DNA from: Candidatus Campbellbacteria bacterium RIFCSPLOWO2_02_35_12
GTDB lineage: Bacteria; Patescibacteriota; Minisyncoccia; Phycocordibacterales; UBA2163
DNA: 20,423 nucleotides
Direction: 5' to 3'
Assembly (NCBI GenBank): GCA_001774455.1
Contig: MFAC01000006.1
Location: 1-20,423, forward strand
The position numbers and the translations under genes were made by a program. Positions within the stretch are counted from its first letter, which is position 1; the number at the start of each line of letters is the position of its first letter. The notes beneath the pieces were generated by a model. The model saw only the letters and a list, made by a program, of their open reading frames with translations. It did no database searches and had not been told where the DNA came from. Positions 7,087 through 13,363 of this stretch are shown here, piece by piece.

Positions 7087-7458
7087 TTAAACCACTTCCT
7101 GCGCAAGCGATATTATTTTCTGAAAACCAAGTTCGGCTATTTCTCTCGGTATTGGACCAAAAACCCTTCCCGCTATCGGCTCTTTTTTCTCCTTTTCTAT
7201 AATCACTACGGCGTTTTCATCAAATGAAATATAAGAGCCGTCTTTTCTTCTAAAAGGTTTTTTCTGACGCACAACCACTGCGCGCAAAACATCTTTTTTC
7301 TTAACTTGTTTTCTCGGCTCTGCGCTTTGCACGGAAAGTGTAACAATATCGCCTATGCGGGCGTATCGTCTTTTTGAACCTCCAAGCACCTTAAAAACGC
7401 GTCCAATTTTCGCGCCTGAATTGTCCGTTATTTTTACCAATGTTCGCGGCTGAATCAT
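7087..7458 (-). CDS. rplN: 50S ribosomal protein L14
   Basis: A 123-aa L14, which sits at the subunit interface and contacts 16S and 23S rRNA. It starts MIQPRTLVKITDNSGAKIG and contains VLGGSKRRYARIGDIV (about 24-39), RAVVVRQKKPFRRKDGSYI (about 59-77) and GRVFGPIPREI (about 97-107), ending LAQEVV. These are strongly conserved. Length is standard. It is 17 nt after rpsQ and 71 nt before rplX. No SD motif is seen upstream. Confidence 0.98.
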   Translation of the reverse strand: MIQPRTLVKITDNSGAKIGRVFKVLGGSKRRYARIGDIVTLSVQSAEPRKQVKKKDVLRAVVVRQKKPFRRKDGSYISFDENAVVIIEKEKKEPIAGRVFGPIPREIAELGFQKIISLAQEVV

Positions 7459-7475
7459 ATTGTTTTATTAAAATT

Positions 7476-7739
7476 CTAATTAATAATTTTGAAGGTTTTA
7501 TCTTTGGATATCGGCCTCGTCTGTTCAATTTGAACTTTATCTCCGACTTTATGCATATTGCCTTTATCGTGCGCTTTATATCTTTTTACTTTGTTTATAA
7601 ATTTTCCGTATTTTTTGTGCTTTTTATATCTGCTTACTGCGACAACAACCGTGTCTTTCATTTTATCCGACATCACAATACCACTTAATAATTTATGTTT
7701 TTTTATTATGTCTTTTTTTTCTGTTAATTTAATATTCAT
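7476..7739 (-). CDS. rpsQ: 30S ribosomal protein S17
   Basis: An 87-aa S17 with the OB-fold core that binds 16S rRNA early in assembly. Recognisable parts are LSGIVMSDKMKDTVVVAVSRYKKHKKYGKF (about 18-47), KYKAHD-type VKRYKAHDKGNMHKVGDKVQIEQTRPISKDK (about 51-81) and the terminal TFKIIN. Length is normal. It lies 18 nt after rpmC and 17 nt before rplN, in the conserved L29-S17-L14 order. Confidence 0.96.
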   Translation of the reverse strand: MNIKLTEKKDIIKKHKLLSGIVMSDKMKDTVVVAVSRYKKHKKYGKFINKVKRYKAHDKGNMHKVGDKVQIEQTRPISKDKTFKIIN

Positions 7740-7757
7740 AATTTTTGATTTATTGTT

Positions 7758-7943
7758 TTATTTATTTTTTTGACGAATGTTAATTTCGGTTAAAATCCGC
7801 GCTATGTCTTTTCTTATATTTCTCCCTTCCTTCACATTTCTAATCTTGCTTCCTGCAATGCCAAATTTAAAATTTCGCAATTTTCCTCGGTCTTTGTTAA
7901 TTAAAACGATTAATTCTTTTTCTGTCTTATTTTTTAAATCCAT
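7758..7943 (-). CDS. rpmC: 50S ribosomal protein L29
   Basis: A 61-aa L29, a two-helix protein near the polypeptide exit tunnel and part of the docking site for signal recognition particle and trigger factor. The pattern MDLKNKTEKELIVLINKDRGKLRNFKFGIAGSKIRNVKEGRNIRKDIARILTEINIR matches L29, with the conserved 'RNLRKDIARILT' region near residues 40-53. Position between rplP and rpsQ confirms it. Short but full length. Confidence 0.94.
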   Translation of the reverse strand: MDLKNKTEKELIVLINKDRGKLRNFKFGIAGSKIRNVKEGRNIRKDIARILTEINIRQKNK

Positions 7944-7968
7944 AAATATTTAAATATAAATTCTAATT

Positions 7969-8388
7969 TTATCGTCGACTTAATATCTTAGCAATAAGAG
8001 GTAGTTTCGCGCCAGCTTTTCGCAGCGCTTCTTTCGCGACTTCTTCCGAAACTCCGTCAATTTCAAACAAAATACGGCCCGGAAGAACTTCAAACTGATA
8101 CCCTTGCAAATCTCCTTTACCTTTTCCCATTCCGACTTCCGCAGGCTTTGCCGTATATGGACGATCAGGAAAAACTCGTATCCATATTCTTCCTGTCTTG
8201 CCCATTGCTTTACTGATAACCTTCCTTGCCGCCTCAATTTGATTTGATTTTATTCTCACATATGTCATTGATTTAAGTCCATATGCGCCAAAAGAAAGTT
8301 TATTGCCACGGGTAGCACATCTGATTTTTTTTAAATTTCTTCGTCTGGTTTGCCATTTTCTATGTTTTACTTTTTTAGGAAATAACAT
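7969..8388 (-). CDS. rplP: 50S ribosomal protein L16
   Basis: A 139-aa L16, which binds 23S rRNA near the A-site tRNA and completes the peptidyl transferase region. It starts MLFPKKVKHRKWQTRR, then FGAYGLKSM (about 33-41), RKVISKAMGKTGRIWIRVFPDRPYTAKPAEVGMGKGKGDLQGY (about 55-97) and LFEIDGVSEEVAKEALRKAGAKLP near the end. Length is standard. It lies 33 nt after rpsC and 25 nt before rpmC. Confidence 0.98.
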   Translation of the reverse strand: MLFPKKVKHRKWQTRRRNLKKIRCATRGNKLSFGAYGLKSMTYVRIKSNQIEAARKVISKAMGKTGRIWIRVFPDRPYTAKPAEVGMGKGKGDLQGYQFEVLPGRILFEIDGVSEEVAKEALRKAGAKLPLIAKILSRR

Positions 8389-8421
8389 ATTGATTTTATT
8401 AAATTTTTAAATATTTAAATA

Positions 8422-9093
8422 TTATTTTTTCTGAGAATTAGAAAAAATGTCTCCTTTATATATCCACACTTTAATACCGATTACGCCATACGGAAGATAC
8501 GCTTTTTCACGGGCAAAATCAATATCTGCGCGAAATGTCTGCAGAGGAATACGACCCTTTTTAATTTGTTCTTTTCTTGACATTTCGGCGCCTCCGAGCC
8601 GTCCTGATATCGCTATGCGCGCGCCAAGCACATCGCGATTTGCCATTACTTTTTCAAGTGTTTGTTTTAAAACCCGCCTAAATGTCATCCTTTTTTCAAG
8701 CGCTTCCGCCACCATTTGGCTTACAACAGCGGCGTTTGATTCGGGAGACTTTATTTCTTCAATGTCAAGTTTTATCTCCGAATTGTCTTGCGGAAGATGT
8801 TTTGAAATAATTTTTACTATATCGTTTTTTAACTTTACAGCGCCCTCTCCGCTTCTTCCTATTATAAGACCTGGACGCGATGTTTTTACGATTATTTTTA
8901 ATCTTTTTTCTCCTCTTTCTATTTCAACATCGCTTACATAAAACCCTCTTAATCTTTTTTGAAGATATTCGCGAATAAATGTATCACATTTTATAAATTC
9001 GCGATATTTTTTCGGGTCTGCGGAAAACCACCGAGACTTCCAGTCTCTTAAAATTCCTAATCTATGCGCGTATGGATGTACTGTATGTGTCAT
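8422..9093 (-). CDS. rpsC: 30S ribosomal protein S3
   Basis: A 223-aa S3, part of the mRNA entry channel of the 30S subunit. The N-terminal KH domain has the GXXG loop in RPGLIIGRSGEGAVKLKNDI (about 73-92). The C-terminal domain has VMANRDVLGARIAISGRLGGAEMSRKEQIKKGRIPLQTFRADIDF (about 147-191) and GVIGIKVWIYKGDIF. Length is normal. It follows rplV by 53 nt and precedes rplP by 33 nt. The start MTHTVHPYAHRLGILRDWKSRWF is a typical S3 N-terminus and supports the chosen ATG. Confidence 0.98.
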   Translation of the reverse strand: MTHTVHPYAHRLGILRDWKSRWFSADPKKYREFIKCDTFIREYLQKRLRGFYVSDVEIERGEKRLKIIVKTSRPGLIIGRSGEGAVKLKNDIVKIISKHLPQDNSEIKLDIEEIKSPESNAAVVSQMVAEALEKRMTFRRVLKQTLEKVMANRDVLGARIAISGRLGGAEMSRKEQIKKGRIPLQTFRADIDFAREKAYLPYGVIGIKVWIYKGDIFSNSQKK

Positions 9094-9146
9094 TGTATTG
9101 AGAGTTAAAAGTTGAAAGTTAAACGATAAATAATAATAAAATAAAA

Positions 9147-9509
9147 TTATGCTTTTAGTTTTTTGCCGTCGTTTTGCGTCTTCACCTGTTCCGAAAGAAC
9201 AATTAAAATATTACTTGTTCTTTTTCTTATTGGAAACGCTCTTCCGCGAGCTCTTGGCTGAGATCTTTTAAATACAATTCCTTTGTTGATTTGTATGTCT
9301 TTTACGGTTAAATTTTCTTTTTCTATCCCCGAATTTTTCTTAGCGTTTGCAAGCGCGGATTCAAGAAGTTTTTTAACAGGATTTGCCGCTCGTTTTTGCG
9401 TAAAAGAAAGAAGCGCGAGAGCTTTGTCCACTTTTTTGCCTCTAATAAGATCGGCCGCAAGGCGAACTTTACGCGGCGACTGTCTGTAATTTTTGAGATA
9501 TGCTTTCAT
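9147..9509 (-). CDS. rplV: 50S ribosomal protein L22
   Basis: A 120-aa L22, whose beta-hairpin lines the nascent peptide exit tunnel. It starts MKAYLKNYRQSPRKVRLAADLIRGKKVDKAL; the hairpin region reads VKDIQINKGIVFKRSQPRARGRAFPIRKRTSNILIVLSE (about 69-107). A short polar C-terminal tail follows. Length is usual. It lies 84 nt after rpsS and 53 nt before rpsC. Confidence 0.97.
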   Translation of the reverse strand: MKAYLKNYRQSPRKVRLAADLIRGKKVDKALALLSFTQKRAANPVKKLLESALANAKKNSGIEKENLTVKDIQINKGIVFKRSQPRARGRAFPIRKRTSNILIVLSEQVKTQNDGKKLKA

Positions 9510-9593
9510 AATTTATGTATATATTAACTTTGGAAAAGATTATTTTGCGGAGTAAAAACAAAAAAATGAGATGCTATTGGATGTATTTCTTAT

Positions 9594-9938
9594 TTATTTC
9601 TTATCATCTGCGGTTTCTTTGGCTGATTTTGCGGCGGTAATTTCAGCTTCTTTCTTTTTCTGTTCTAATTCTTTCTGCATCTTACCTCCATGCCGCAAAA
9701 ATTTTTTCGTATGAGAAAATTCTCCGAAACGATGTCCTACCATTTCTTCAGAGACAAGCACGTTTAGATGCTCTTTGCCATTATGAACACCGAATGTAAA
9801 ACCAACCATCTCCGGCGAAATCTGGCTTCTGCGCGCCCACATTTTAATAGAACCCTTAATATCTTCGGGCTTTTTTCCCTCTATTTTTTTGAGGAGTTTT
9901 TCATCAATATATGGTCCTTTTTTTAGCGACCTGCTCAT
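9594..9938 (-). CDS. rpsS: 30S ribosomal protein S19 with C-terminal extension
   Basis: A 114-aa S19, which with S13 contacts the 50S and A-site tRNA in the 30S head. Core motifs are MSRSLKKGPYIDEKLLKKIE (1-20), MWARRSQISPEMVGFTFGVHNGKEHLNVLVSEEMVGHRFGEFSHTKKFLRHGG (about 33-85). A normal S19 ends soon after this; here a charged, probably helical tail of roughly 25 residues rich in Lys, Glu and Ala follows. rplB, its usual upstream neighbour, is about 1.9 kb away behind an oppositely oriented cassette, so rpsS heads its own transcript. Confidence 0.97.
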   Translation of the reverse strand: MSRSLKKGPYIDEKLLKKIEGKKPEDIKGSIKMWARRSQISPEMVGFTFGVHNGKEHLNVLVSEEMVGHRFGEFSHTKKFLRHGGKMQKELEQKKKEAEITAAKSAKETADDKK

Positions 9939-9955
9939 TGTTTTTTCAAATTAAT

Positions 9956-9974
9956 AAGCCCTCCCTCAGGGCTT
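9956..9974 (-). promoter_or_regulatory. 5' stem-loop of the rpsS transcript
   Basis: A perfect 7-bp stem, AAGCCCT / AGGGCTT on the minus strand, around the loop GAGGG. It ends 17 nt before the rpsS ATG. With the promoter predicted at 9981-10008 the transcript would begin at about 9974, the first base of the stem, so the mRNA would carry a hairpin at its extreme 5' end. No U-tract follows on either strand, so termination is less likely. Confidence 0.5.
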
Positions 9975-9980
9975 TATAAA

Positions 9981-10008
9981 ATACTATCAAATATAAGCAT
10001 ATTGTCAA
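9981..10008 (-). promoter_or_regulatory. Promoter candidate for rpsS-rplE
   Basis: On the minus strand a perfect TTGACA (10003-10008) is followed after 16 nt by TAGTAT (9981-9986). The expected start is near 9974, about 36 nt before the rpsS ATG. It sits exactly where the second half of the S10 cluster would need a promoter because the upstream cassette runs the other way. Confidence 0.55.
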
Positions 10009-10026
10009 ATTTTGTAAACTCATCAG

Positions 10027-10048
10027 TATCAGAAAAAACTGATATAAT
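10027..10048 (+). promoter_or_regulatory. -10 box and overlapping palindrome before the methyltransferase fragment
   Basis: A perfect TATAAT (10043-10048) lies 11 nt before the ATG at 10060, so the mRNA would have only a few untranslated bases. A palindrome TATCAG-AAAAAA-CTGATA (10027-10044) overlaps it, and ATCAG also occurs once more directly upstream at 10022-10026. This could be an operator. No good -35 box is seen at normal spacing. Confidence 0.4.
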
Positions 10049-10059
10049 AAAATAAAATT

Positions 10060-10512
10060 ATGAGCAAAGACCAAAAACACCTAAATTACATAAACACTGT
10101 CAATCTAGGCTCTTATTATACGCCGGAGACCATTGTTGATTTGGCCTATTCTATTTTGAAAAAAAATATTGTAAACATTAAAGACTTTGCAATTTTAGAT
10201 TCGTCTTGTGGCTACGGTTCATTTTTAACAAAAAAAAATATTGTAAAAAGATTAGTCGGCGCCGATATTGACGAAAAAGCTGTTTCCGAAGCAAAAAAAA
10301 GAATCAATGATGTATATTTTACCTGTCAAAATTCACTTATGGATGTTTGCAGAAAAAATTTAGCGATTAATAATGATGAAAAACTTATCGCTATGGGTAA
10401 CCCTTCTTACAACGACACAACTTCAATAATCCGTAATTCCATAAAAGATGTTTCTGTTCAAGATAAAATCGATTTTAATATAAAAAAATTAGGTAATTTT
10501 ACAAAATTATGA
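10060..10512 (+). CDS. N6-adenine DNA methyltransferase, N-terminal fragment
   Basis: This 150-aa product is the front part of a class I DNA methyltransferase. LGSYYTPETIVDLA (about 16-29) is the start motif of TaqI-like and type II adenine methylases. AILDSSCGYGSF (44-55) is the SAM-binding motif I, GADIDEKA (68-75) motif II, and NPSY (114-117) the catalytic motif IV, with Ser replacing the usual second Pro of NPPY. The target-recognition half is absent: the frame stops about 33 residues after NPSY, whereas full enzymes are at least twice as long. Its TGA overlaps the ATG of the next gene (ATGA). An internal deletion that kept both ends of the original gene would explain this. It is probably inactive alone. 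Confidence 0.75.
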   Translation: MSKDQKHLNYINTVNLGSYYTPETIVDLAYSILKKNIVNIKDFAILDSSCGYGSFLTKKNIVKRLVGADIDEKAVSEAKKRINDVYFTCQNSLMDVCRKNLAINNDEKLIAMGNPSYNDTTSIIRNSIKDVSVQDKIDFNIKKLGNFTKL

Positions 10513-11282
10513 AAATTGCGTTAGAAACATCTAGCATAATGCCGCTGTTAGAAGTCACTCCTAGAACTTCTCCTCTTCAGCAGAATTTAAAAATCGTTAT
10601 TCAAAAAAACGACATTCAATTTTTTACTGATCTCTATTCTATTAAAGAAGCAAGTCAACAAATAACAACAAGTTTTGAGAACGCTATTAAGAGCTTGGAA
10701 AAGGCTATAAAAACTGCCAGTATTATCAACACTCGGGATACAAAAATTTTATCAGTCATTTTCATTAAATCTTTATGTGAGAATTGGTATGGGAGAGAGG
10801 AAACATTGAGATGGTCTGATGTTATAATTGACAAGAGACTTTATGATATTAAAAATTGTAGTGATTTTTTTATCATAATAAAAGAAAATTTATTAAGAAA
10901 AAAAGACAAATATATGTCTTCTTTACAAATAAATAATGGGGTTGTCTCCATAAATTGCAAAGAAATACAGTCATATTGGGTAAATCCACCATTTATTAAA
11001 GAACTGAAATTTGATATTAAAGTGATTGATAATAATACTCCTCTGGAAGAATTTTTTTTGAAAATACAATCTGATATTAAATCATCATTTTTAGGAAATA
11101 CAAAAATTAATGATATTGTTGATATATATCATCTTTATTCAATTTATAATGATGGGAATATTAACGAAATATGGTCATGCAATCAGTTATTTGTTAAAAG
11201 ACATAAAAAATATCTTTCTTCAGTAGATGAATTTAAAAATTTGTTTGATGAAAGTTTAGTAAAAATAAAAAGAATAAAATGA
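10509..11282 (+). CDS. Uncharacterised protein with PIN-nuclease-like features
   Basis: A 257-aa protein of no recognised family; the following is inference from pattern. The start MKIALETSSIMPLLE resembles the first strand of PIN-domain RNases, with E6 where Asp is usual. DLYSIKEASQQI (about 41-52) resembles the second PIN motif, with E47 as the acidic residue. DIVDIYHLYSIYNDGNINEIWSCNQLF (about 202-228) resembles the 'DaiHlA ... TnD..F' block, with D205 acidic and N225 where the last Asp would be. The middle has no recognisable domain. ATGA overlaps link it to the methyltransferase fragment before it and a 59-aa gene after it. It could be the toxin or nuclease of a restriction-like or toxin-antitoxin cassette. 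Base composition is far more AT-rich than the ribosomal genes around it. Confidence 0.6.
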   Translation: MKIALETSSIMPLLEVTPRTSPLQQNLKIVIQKNDIQFFTDLYSIKEASQQITTSFENAIKSLEKAIKTASIINTRDTKILSVIFIKSLCENWYGREETLRWSDVIIDKRLYDIKNCSDFFIIIKENLLRKKDKYMSSLQINNGVVSINCKEIQSYWVNPPFIKELKFDIKVIDNNTPLEEFFLKIQSDIKSSFLGNTKINDIVDIYHLYSIYNDGNINEIWSCNQLFVKRHKKYLSSVDEFKNLFDESLVKIKRIK

Positions 11283-11458
11283 AAAAATACGACATAAGAG
11301 CTAAATTTATCACAACCGTTGCATTTCCAGTAATTGAAGCAGGAAATAAAAAAGAGGCTTTAGAAAAAGCCGAACTGTTATTGTTAACAGATAAACATCT
11401 TGAAGAATCGCAAGATAACCTCCCGACTTGGGAGGTGGACAGATTGATAGGTAATTAA
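11279..11458 (+). CDS. Small 59-aa hypothetical protein
   Basis: A short frame starting at an ATG that overlaps the previous stop (ATGA), which supports its being translated. The product begins MKKYDIRAKFITTVAF and has a charged helical middle (NKKEALEKAELLL), ending PTWEVDRLIGN. Its overall look (strand, strand, helix beginning with 'KKEALEKA') is like small accessory proteins of mobile elements, but no family can be named. A 19-bp palindrome of the ACCTCC/GGAGGT type lies near its 3' end and encodes about NLPTWEV. The next open frame begins before it ends, in the +1 frame, so a frameshift joining the two is possible. Confidence 0.45.
   Translation: MKKYDIRAKFITTVAFPVIEAGNKKEALEKAELLLLTDKHLEESQDNLPTWEVDRLIGN
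11418..11436. repeat. REP-like palindrome ACCTCCC/GGGAGGT
   Basis: A perfect 7-bp inverted repeat, ACCTCCC and GGGAGGT, around GACTT, inside the 59-aa frame. It shares the ACCTCC/GGAGGT core with the RAYT-associated palindromes at 4.0-4.7 kb but differs in arm ends and loop, so it may belong to a different REP family. Confidence 0.5.
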
Positions 11459-11552
11459 CAATAATCCTGAGTTACAAATTGATCGTAGCCACCCAATAGC
11501 AAAAAATATAAATGGATTTGAGTTTGAATATACTCAGGTTAAATATCCGCTT

Positions 11553-11837
11553 TTGATTCACAAGTTTAATGGATACGAAATAGTTACTGAAATAAAAATT
11601 ACCGAAAAACAATATGCAGTCGGCACACAACCGATGTTATATTTATGTTTTCCAGTTACAAAACTGAAAGCGAAAACTAATTTAATTGGACGAACTGCCA
11701 AAACAAAAGAAATTGCTTATTTTGAAATAACAGAAAATAATATTAAAGTATTTTTAGAAATGCTAAAAATGTTTGGCGTTCTGTCTAATAGTCATAAACA
11801 TGATATTTTGCAAATTATAAATACAATTTTGACATAA
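11553..11837 (+). CDS. Hypothetical protein fragment, no normal start codon
   Basis: The frame is open from 11451 to 11837 (128 codons) but contains no ATG or GTG; the only common start is the TTG at 11553, giving 94 aa. Conserved-looking sequence extends upstream of that TTG (NPELQIDRSHPIAKNINGF, FEFEYTQVKYPLL), so the gene has probably lost its start or is joined to the preceding 59-aa frame by a +1 shift. The core NGYEIVTEIKITEKQYAVGTQ contains an E-x-K that could belong to a PD-(D/E)xK nuclease, but this is weak. No family is recognised. It ends 46 nt before the convergent rplB stop, with no terminator seen between. Confidence 0.4.
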   Translation: MIHKFNGYEIVTEIKITEKQYAVGTQPMLYLCFPVTKLKAKTNLIGRTAKTKEIAYFEITENNIKVFLEMLKMFGVLSNSHKHDILQIINTILT

Positions 11838-11883
11838 TTTGAAATATTATTATAAATCTAAGTAATTTAAGGTTTATATAATT

Positions 11884-12726
11884 CTATCTCTTCTTCCCGA
11901 CTTTTCTTCTTTTAATAATAAATCTATTTGAGTATTTTTTAGGCGTTCGCGTCTTTTGACCTTTCCCGGTCGGCTTGCCCCACATAGAAACGGCGCGTCT
12001 GCGTCCGCGTCCTGCTCGACCCTCTCCGCCGCCATGCGGATGGTCAACCGGATTCATAGCGGAGCCGCGCACCGTAGGCCGTCTCCCCATCCAACGCGCG
12101 CGGCCGGCTTTTCCGATATTTACCAAACGATGTTCGTCATTGCTCACCTCTCCTATGGACGCCCATGCTTTTTCACTGACTTTTCTTATTTCCGATGACG
12201 GCATTTTAAGATGAACAAAACCGTCATCATTTGCGATGACTTCCGCGTAATTTCCGGCTGAACGAGCAAGTTTTGCCCCGCTTTCTGGTTTTAGTTCTAC
12301 ATTATACACAAATGCGCCGACAGGTATTTTCTTAAGGGGCAAACTATTGCCAACCTTAATCACAGCATCCTCTGATGCTATTATCTTATCTCCGACTTTT
12401 ACGGATTTTGGCAATAATAAATATCTCTTTTCTCCATCTTTATAAGAAACAAGGGCTATAAACCCTGTTCTGTTTGGGTCATATTCAATAGTTTTTACGG
12501 TCGCTTCAATGTCTAATTTATCATATCTAAAACTTATCTCGCGCCACACTCTTTTGTGACCGCCTCCTTTATGGCGGACGGTGATTCTTCCTGCATTATT
12601 TCTTCCGACAGACCTATTGACGCCGCGAGTTAGAGCTTTATGCGGTTTTGACGCCGTAAGAATATTTCTATATGAGATTCCTGTCATTCCGCGTCTGCCA
12701 GGTGTTGTTGGTTTATATTTTTTCAT
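11884..12726 (-). CDS. rplB: 50S ribosomal protein L2
   Basis: A 280-aa L2, a primary 23S rRNA binder near the peptidyl transferase centre. It begins MKKYKPTTPGRRGMTGISY, contains GRNNAGRITVRHKGGGHKRVWREISF (about 42-67) and the conserved histidine region MNPVDHPHGGGEGRAGRGR (about 225-243), ending RRKVGKKR. Full length. It is separated from rplW by a 173-nt gap holding a 102-bp inverted-repeat element, and from rpsS by the oppositely oriented cassette. No terminator is visible after the stop, so its transcript may run antisense into the cassette. Confidence 0.98.
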   Translation of the reverse strand: MKKYKPTTPGRRGMTGISYRNILTASKPHKALTRGVNRSVGRNNAGRITVRHKGGGHKRVWREISFRYDKLDIEATVKTIEYDPNRTGFIALVSYKDGEKRYLLLPKSVKVGDKIIASEDAVIKVGNSLPLKKIPVGAFVYNVELKPESGAKLARSAGNYAEVIANDDGFVHLKMPSSEIRKVSEKAWASIGEVSNDEHRLVNIGKAGRARWMGRRPTVRGSAMNPVDHPHGGGEGRAGRGRRRAVSMWGKPTGKGQKTRTPKKYSNRFIIKRRKVGKKR

Positions 12727-12749
12727 AATTTAATTTATTTAATTTTCTT

Positions 12750-12851
12750 GAATTACGAAATGCAAAAATTTACGGTCTATTTGAGCAAAAACATTTAGAA
12801 GATAAAGGGGTTTTGCGACCCGAGGACCTAAATTTTTGCATCTTGTAATTC
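12750..12851. repeat. 102-bp inverted-repeat element between rplW and rplB
   Basis: The 23-nt ends (12750-12772 and 12829-12851) are reverse complements except for two positions. The pairing continues past a bulged C with GGTC/GACC, and an inner GCAAAA (12785-12790) pairs with TTTTGC (12811-12816). An alternative inner hairpin GGGT/ACCC is also possible. The right arm reads TAAATTTTTGCAT then CTTGTAATTC. It lies wholly in the gap between two co-oriented ribosomal genes and has no open reading frame of note. It could be a miniature transposable element or a large mRNA hairpin. Confidence 0.75.
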
Positions 12852-12899
12852 ATAGTAATTTGATTATTTTCTTTATACTGTTAACTTATCCTTCCAAAA

Positions 12900-13328
12900 T
12901 TATATTATTTCAATTTTATCTCCTTTTTTTAAATAAACATAAGCTTTTTTTCCTCCCGGTCGAATACCTTTATGCCCTCTCGTTCGCGAGAAAATTTTTT
13001 TTCGTGGAATTTTTACAATATTTATCTTAATTGGTTCTACGCTATAAAAATGTTTTATGGAATTTCTTATTTCTTTCTTTGTGGTGTTTTGTTTTACTTC
13101 AAACACATAAACTCCTTTTTCTTTTTCATTTGTCGCTTTCTCGGTAATTCTTGACTGTATTAAAACAGAAAAAAACATATCGTTTTCTTTATTTTGCGGT
13201 TTTATAGAGAGTTCCTGATTTTTAACGGCAATTTTTTTCGCGGGCAATGCCGTCTTTTTTGTTTCTTCAGTGGTTTTTTCAGATTTTTTAGAAACAATTT
13301 TTTTCTTTTTTAAACTAAATAATGCCAT
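12900..13328 (-). CDS. rplW: 50S ribosomal protein L23 with N-terminal extension
   Basis: A 142-aa protein; the L23 core starts at about residue 52 (FFSVLIQSRITEKATNEKEKGVYVFEVKQNTTKKEIRNSIKHFYSVEPIKINIV) and continues through RTRGHKGIRPGGKKAYVYLKKGDKIEII. L23 lies at the exit tunnel and docks trigger factor and SRP. The first 50 residues are a Lys-rich, low-complexity extension (FSLKKKKIVSKKSEKTTEETKK) absent from typical L23 of about 95-100 aa. Such extensions occur in Parcubacteria. The gene lies 35 nt after rplD. Confidence 0.95.
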   Translation of the reverse strand: MALFSLKKKKIVSKKSEKTTEETKKTALPAKKIAVKNQELSIKPQNKENDMFFSVLIQSRITEKATNEKEKGVYVFEVKQNTTKKEIRNSIKHFYSVEPIKINIVKIPRKKIFSRTRGHKGIRPGGKKAYVYLKKGDKIEII

Positions 13329-13363
13329 TTTGATTTATCTAATATATAAAAATTTAATAAAAT

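Noticed and set aside
8447..8941. 164-aa plus-strand frame within rpsC
   Set aside because: Antisense shadow of rpsC with no recognisable domain.
9956..9974. Intrinsic terminator between rpsS and the cassette
   Set aside because: The stem is good, but neither strand has a T-run after it; a 5' mRNA stem-loop fits the neighbouring promoter better.
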